A DNA stretch of 64,000 bases. Origin: Paenibacillus sp. ACRRX (GTDB taxonomy: Bacteria; Bacillota; Bacilli; Paenibacillales; Paenibacillaceae). Made by a program: the position numbers and the translations under genes. The stretch lies in NCBI RefSeq assembly GCF_022346885.1, contig NZ_JAKRNK010000001.1, forward strand, positions 434,001 through 498,000, written 5' to 3'. Shown piece by piece: positions 60,433 to 64,000 of this stretch (positions are counted from its first letter, which is position 1; each line of letters starts with the position of its first letter). The notes under the pieces were generated by a model. It was not told the DNA's origin. It searched no databases and saw only the letters and a program-made list of their open reading frames with translations.

Positions 60433-61969
60433 GCCGAAACGAATGCATCCTGTATACATGCTGTTTAATCTCATTACCTATGCGAAGGCATTATGGCCAA
60501 TAGCCATCTTTTTTGTATTCAAAGATATCAATTGGCTTCAACTTCAGTGGTTTTGGTATGCTGGAATAACGGTTGGTATTGCTGCGGTCCTTGGGTTTGG
60601 CTGGATGGGGTGGCGCAGGCATACGTATCAGCTTGAAGCAGATAAGCTCGTGATTCGAAAAGGGGTATTTTTCCTTGAGGAGCGTTCGATCTACTACGGG
60701 CGCATCCATTCGGTGAATACTGAGCAGCCTTTGTTGCAGCGAATATTAGGCGTTGTGCAGCTAAAAATTGAGCTGCCTGGCGGAAAAACAGACGGTGATG
60801 GCGTCTTGCCGGCCATCTCTGCGGCGGAATCAACCCGCTTGCAAGTATGGTTAAGGGAGCAGATAAACAAAGAGGTGAGCGAGAAGGCAAGCATCGCTAA
60901 TACAGTAAGTGAAGCGAATACTGGCGCTGATGAAGCAGTGCACAGTCAACAAGCAAGCCTGACTGATATCGGTTCTAATAACGTTAGCAGCAGCGCTGCA
61001 TTCTCTTCTGTTCAAGGCGAGTCACCACACAAGCAAGAAACGATATTTAATATTTCGGGTAAGCTGATCGTTATGGCTGCCTTTACTTCAATTAATATAG
61101 GATTGGTACTTACTTTTATTGCAGGTATAATCTCATTAGCCGATGATATTTTACCAAAGAAGGTGTACGAGCGGACCATCGAACAGGCAACGGAGCTGCT
61201 GCCAGGCTGGTGGGGGATGGCGATAGTTGGATTTTTACTAGCTTGGCTCTTATCAGGGCTTTTGTTTGTTGTAAAGTACGGAGGGTTTCGTGTAACACGG
61301 GATGGCAGCCATATCGCCATTTCATATGGGTTGATAGAGAAGAAGGCACATACGTTTAAGGCGGAACGTGTTCAGGCAGTCATATTTAAAGAGAGCTTGC
61401 TGCAGCAGGCTTTCGGATACGGAAAATTGATGCTCCATGTTGTTTCTTCCTCCAAGCAGGAAATGATAGTCCTTCACCCTTTCATTCGCAAACAGGAATG
61501 GAGTGTGATTATGTCCGATCTGATCCCGCATCTTCATGTAGTGCCGATTGAGACCGTATGCCCTCCTCGAGCAAAATGGGTATATTTCCGAGTTGATGCT
61601 CTAATCGTGATTGCGTTATGCGCAGCTGCAATTGGCTTTTGGCACGAAGCCGGGTTATGGTCGCTCTTGATTGTACCTCTGACGATTTTATGGGATCTAT
61701 TGCAGTATCGCGATACTGGCATGACCTTATCAGAGAAGCAGATTACGCTGCAGTCTAGAGAAATTGCCAGAAGTACGTATATCGTGCCCCGATCTCAGAT
61801 GGTGTCGATCGTGCTTAAAGGAACGGTATTCCAACGTAAACGCAAGTTGTTATCTTTGAATGTAAAGCTAATGGGGGATGTAGCGGGCACTACTTGGGCT
61901 GTTAAGCATCTGGAGCAGGCCGATGTTGAACGCGTATATCGATGGTTTAGTCGCAGACGACATGTGTAA
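60425..61969 (+). CDS. ydbT: YdbT-like protein with multiple bacterial PH domains
   Basis: 514 residues from ATG 60425, overlapping the ydbS stop by 8 bases; the ten upstream in-frame codons lie inside ydbS. Three PH-2-type units separated by membrane-segment pairs: the first with KGVFFLEERSIYYGRIHSVN, the second with YGLIEKKAHTFKAERVQAVI, the third with REIARSTYIVPRSQMVSIVL. A polar Ser/Ala-rich linker (about 160-205) separates the first and second. Translational coupling with ydbS indicates a joint membrane complex. Confidence 0.9.
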   Translation: MNEPKRMHPVYMLFNLITYAKALWPIAIFFVFKDINWLQLQWFWYAGITVGIAAVLGFGWMGWRRHTYQLEADKLVIRKGVFFLEERSIYYGRIHSVNTEQPLLQRILGVVQLKIELPGGKTDGDGVLPAISAAESTRLQVWLREQINKEVSEKASIANTVSEANTGADEAVHSQQASLTDIGSNNVSSSAAFSSVQGESPHKQETIFNISGKLIVMAAFTSINIGLVLTFIAGIISLADDILPKKVYERTIEQATELLPGWWGMAIVGFLLAWLLSGLLFVVKYGGFRVTRDGSHIAISYGLIEKKAHTFKAERVQAVIFKESLLQQAFGYGKLMLHVVSSSKQEMIVLHPFIRKQEWSVIMSDLIPHLHVVPIETVCPPRAKWVYFRVDALIVIALCAAAIGFWHEAGLWSLLIVPLTILWDLLQYRDTGMTLSEKQITLQSREIARSTYIVPRSQMVSIVLKGTVFQRKRKLLSLNVKLMGDVAGTTWAVKHLEQADVERVYRWFSRRRHV

Positions 61970-61992
61970 TTTTAACTAAGGTTTTATTTTCC

Positions 61993-62027
61993 AAGACCCT
62001 CTTCTATTCTTAGAGAGGGTCTTTATT
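61993..62027 (+). terminator. Terminator of ydbST
   Basis: AAGACCCTCT pairs with AGAGGGTCTT and is followed by TATTT. Confidence 0.85.
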
Positions 62028-62076
62028 TGCTAGGAGCACAAAAAAGAATTGGAAATAATAAAAATTGAAGTTTCAA

Positions 62077-62125
62077 TTGCCAAGTCAGGAAGAAGGATGT
62101 ATACTTTTAATGAAAATGATTATCA
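62077..62125 (+). promoter_or_regulatory. Flavodoxin promoter with Fur box
   Basis: TTGCCA (62077-62082), a 17-base spacer, TATACT (62100-62105). TGAAAATGATTATCA (62111-62125) matches the 7-1-7 Fur box with one mismatch and starts five bases after the -10. AATTGAA/TTCAATT (62063-62078) overlaps the -35. Iron-replete Fur should repress it. Confidence 0.85.
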
Positions 62126-62198
62126 ATATCATACATACGAGATTATACTGCATGCTTAGGCTGGGGAGAAGCCACCATCGGAACGGAGGAACTTATTG

Positions 62199-62639
62199 AT
62201 GAGCAACATCATCATGATTTTTGCAAGTATGACAGGTAATACCGAAGACATTGCTAAGGCAGTGGAACGCGGAATCAGAAGCACAGAGGCCGAACTCACC
62301 ATGAAGGAAGTAATGGATGCTGAAGCATCTGAATTGGCTAATTACGATGGGATCGTATTAGGAGCATACACCTGGGGAGACGGAGAACTGCCAGACGAGT
62401 TCTTGGACTTCTATGACGATATGGATGAACTCAGCTTATCTGGCAAGAAAGCGATTGTGTTCGGATCATGTGATTCTTCCTACCATGCTTATGGCGCTGC
62501 TGTTGATTTATTGATTGAGAAGCTCCAATCGATAGGCTGCGAGGTTGTACTGGAAGGACTGAAGATTGAGCTGTCTCCTTCTAAGGATGAAGAAGAACAG
62601 TGCGCTCAATTTGGACGCGACTTTGTTGCCAAGTTGTAG
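62199..62639 (+). CDS. Flavodoxin, iron-regulated
   Basis: 146 residues from ATG 62199 (GGAGGAAC ahead). Short-chain flavodoxin: phosphate-binding loop ASMTGNTEDIA near residue 8-18, the ring-contact loop LGAYTWGDGELPDEF near 55-68, and FGSCDSSYHAYGAA near 90-103. It carries electrons on FMN in place of ferredoxin when iron is scarce, and the Fur box in its promoter agrees with that. Like B. subtilis YkuN/YkuP, but standing alone. Confidence 0.92.
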   Translation: MSNIIMIFASMTGNTEDIAKAVERGIRSTEAELTMKEVMDAEASELANYDGIVLGAYTWGDGELPDEFLDFYDDMDELSLSGKKAIVFGSCDSSYHAYGAAVDLLIEKLQSIGCEVVLEGLKIELSPSKDEEEQCAQFGRDFVAKL

Positions 62640-62764
62640 GGCGGCGGCAAGAGCAAGGAAGTCGTCGTAGGCAGATGAAGGAATATTGAACTATTGGCGA
62701 TTGATTTATTGAAACTGCTAGTCGTTCACGTTCATGCAAACTAAGAGGTATGACGCAAATGAGT

Positions 62765-62809
62765 AAAGGCAGTGCTCGTTCTCCATCAGGAGCGGCGCTG
62801 CCTTTGTTG
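62765..62809. terminator. Terminator between flavodoxin and the convergent transporter gene
   Basis: AAAGGCAG pairs with CTGCCTTT, with partial pairing of the long loop (GCTC...GAGCGGC). T-rich on the + side. Confidence 0.75.
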
Positions 62810-62830
62810 TATTAGTTGTAGCGCGGCTTT

Positions 62831-63793
62831 CTATACTTCGTGGCAGGCTACGAAATGATTCGGCTTGGCTTCCCTGAATAAAGGTGCTTCCACCGTACAG
62901 CGTTCTGTCGCAGCTGGGCAGCGTGTACGGAAGTAGCAGCCTGATGGCGGGTTGATTGGACTCGGTAGCTCTCCTTTAAGGACGATGCGCTCTTTGGAGG
63001 CTTCGATCTCGGGATCAGGCACAGGAATAGCAGACATTAGAGCTTTTGTATAGGGATGGAGCGGGTCAGCATATAAAGTGCTGCTTTCTGCAAGCTCGAC
63101 CATCTTGCCCAGATACATAACGGCAACACGATCGCTGATATGTTTGACCATGGACAGGTCATGTGCAATAAACAGATAAGTAAGGTCGAACTTCTGCTGC
63201 AATTCTTTTAACAGGTTGACGACTTGGGCTTGAATAGAGACGTCGAGCGCAGATATCGGTTCATCGCAAATAATAAATTGTGGATCAACCGCAAGGGCAC
63301 GCGCGATACCGATTCGCTGTCGTTGTCCGCCTGAGAATTCATGCGGGTAACGGGTTGCATGATCGGGATTAAGTCCAACGAGATCCAATAGGTCCTCAAC
63401 GCGGCGTTTACGTTCTGCGCGACTGTTAGCTAGGCGGTGGATATCCAATGCTTCGCCGATAATATCAGTAATCGTCATCCGCGGATTCAGCGAAGCATAT
63501 GGGTCCTGGAAGATCATTTGCATCTGGCGGCGCATTGCTTTCATTTTAATGCTATTAAGCTGGTTTATATTGGTTCCATTAAAGGTGACGCTGCCTGCAG
63601 TTGGCTCATACAGCCGCAGTACAGTTCGACCCACAGTCGATTTGCCGCAGCCGGATTCACCAACCATCCCTAGCGTTTCACCCTTTTTTACTTCAAAACT
63701 GACATCGTTCACCGCTTTGAGAACACCACCGCGATTTACATGGAAATATTTTTTGAGTCCTTCAACCTTTAGCATTGCTTCCGTTCGTGTCAT
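62831..63793 (-). CDS. Oligopeptide ABC transporter ATP-binding protein (OppF type)
   Basis: 320 residues, ATG preceded by AGGAGG. Walker [10 protein letters not shown]-loop MIFQDPYASLNPR, signature FSGGQRQR, Walker B FIICDEPISALDV and IAHDLS switch His, all canonical. The C-terminal Cys cluster is present (PSGCYFRTRC, RCTVEAP). Its start overlaps the stop of the upstream ATPase by ATGA. This is a second, separate Opp-type operon whose remainder lies beyond the right edge. Confidence 0.93.
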   Translation of the reverse strand: MTRTEAMLKVEGLKKYFHVNRGGVLKAVNDVSFEVKKGETLGMVGESGCGKSTVGRTVLRLYEPTAGSVTFNGTNINQLNSIKMKAMRRQMQMIFQDPYASLNPRMTITDIIGEALDIHRLANSRAERKRRVEDLLDLVGLNPDHATRYPHEFSGGQRQRIGIARALAVDPQFIICDEPISALDVSIQAQVVNLLKELQQKFDLTYLFIAHDLSMVKHISDRVAVMYLGKMVELAESSTLYADPLHPYTKALMSAIPVPDPEIEASKERIVLKGELPSPINPPSGCYFRTRCPAATERCTVEAPLFREAKPNHFVACHEV

Positions 63794-64000
63794 ACGGTAA
63801 CCTCCTGTGCCAAGGGATGCATGAGCCAGCAGCGTGCTTGATGAGAACCGCTAATATCCGTAATTTCTGGATCTTCGGTTTTGCAGATTTGCATCGCATA
63901 GTCGCAGCGAGCGCAGAATCCACAGCCTGCAGGCGGCTTAATGAGGTCAGGCGGCGTTCCGTTAATGGGAATAAGTGGTTCATTTTTCTTCTGATCAAGA
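63790..64000 (-). CDS. Oligopeptide ABC transporter ATP-binding protein (OppD type), C-terminal part
   Basis: About 69 residues read in from the right edge: PINGTPPDLIKPPAGCGFCA, RCDYAMQICKTEDPE, ARCWLMHPLAQE, then TGA overlapping the next ATG. This is the C-terminal OppD domain with its Cys cluster. The nucleotide-binding core lies outside the window. Confidence 0.88.
   Translation of the reverse strand, partial: LDQKKNEPLIPINGTPPDLIKPPAGCGFCARCDYAMQICKTEDPEITDISGSHQARCWLMHPLAQEVTV

Overview
The window looks like a chromosomal stretch of a low-to-mid GC, Gram-positive, spore-former-type Bacillota, most likely Paenibacillaceae. Grounds: AGGAGG ribosome sites with frequent TTG and GTG starts, Bacillus-type Fur, Zur and CRE boxes, AraC regulators fused to a binding-protein domain, YdbS/YdbT, YqkE, AdeR-Ald and DUF1836 families, and a very large secreted double-GH18 chitinase. 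The genus is inferred from gene content only. No rRNA, tRNA or CRISPR array was found.

Layout. 0-9 kb: housekeeping and stress genes: a CHY zinc-finger protein, a Cu/Zn superoxide dismutase lipoprotein, a Fur-box-linked siderophore pair (AraC/binding-protein fusion regulator plus binding lipoprotein), pantothenate kinase, a metallophosphatase, a GNAT acetyltransferase and a MocR-type regulator that has lost its PLP lysine. 9.3-27.1 kb: an accessory island around an intact secreted Rhs/YD-repeat toxin of 1726 residues with a candidate immunity gene, followed by a silent second Rhs tip copied from the first core but carrying three deletions, then recombinase and IS110 debris. This island is framed by four secreted proteins. 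Each has a signal peptide (or a broken one), one or two YD motifs and a different adhesion or carbohydrate-binding-type module. 27.6-33.4 kb: a complete oligopeptide ABC transporter operon. 33.6-37.3 kb: XRE-cupin regulator divergent from azlCD, small genes, an L,D-transpeptidase and a DUF4097 lipoprotein. 37.6-42.1 kb: a 1406-residue chitinase behind a CRE site, apparently a fusion of two chitinase genes. 42.6-54 kb: DUF1836, a CorC-type membrane protein, a Zur-box-linked CobW GTPase, TPR and DUF4269 proteins, adeR-ald, two tiny membrane proteins and a glycosyltransferase. 54.2-58.3 kb: proline catabolism (putB and P5C dehydrogenase) divergent from an enhancer-binding-protein-like regulator lacking sigma-54 motifs. 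58.6-64 kb: VanZ, NUDIX, YdbS/YdbT PH-domain pair, Fur-box-linked flavodoxin, and the end of a second oligopeptide ABC operon.

How the genes work together. Iron limitation (three Fur boxes) and zinc limitation (one Zur box) can be read from the DNA. Amino-acid and peptide use is a theme: two Opp-type transporters, AzlCD, Ald and PutB/P5CDH. The most unusual part is the Rhs island. It reads as a contact-toxin locus with one live tip, one decayed spare tip and a set of YD-tagged secreted companions. The joint function of those companions is not known to me; the proposals about them are inference.
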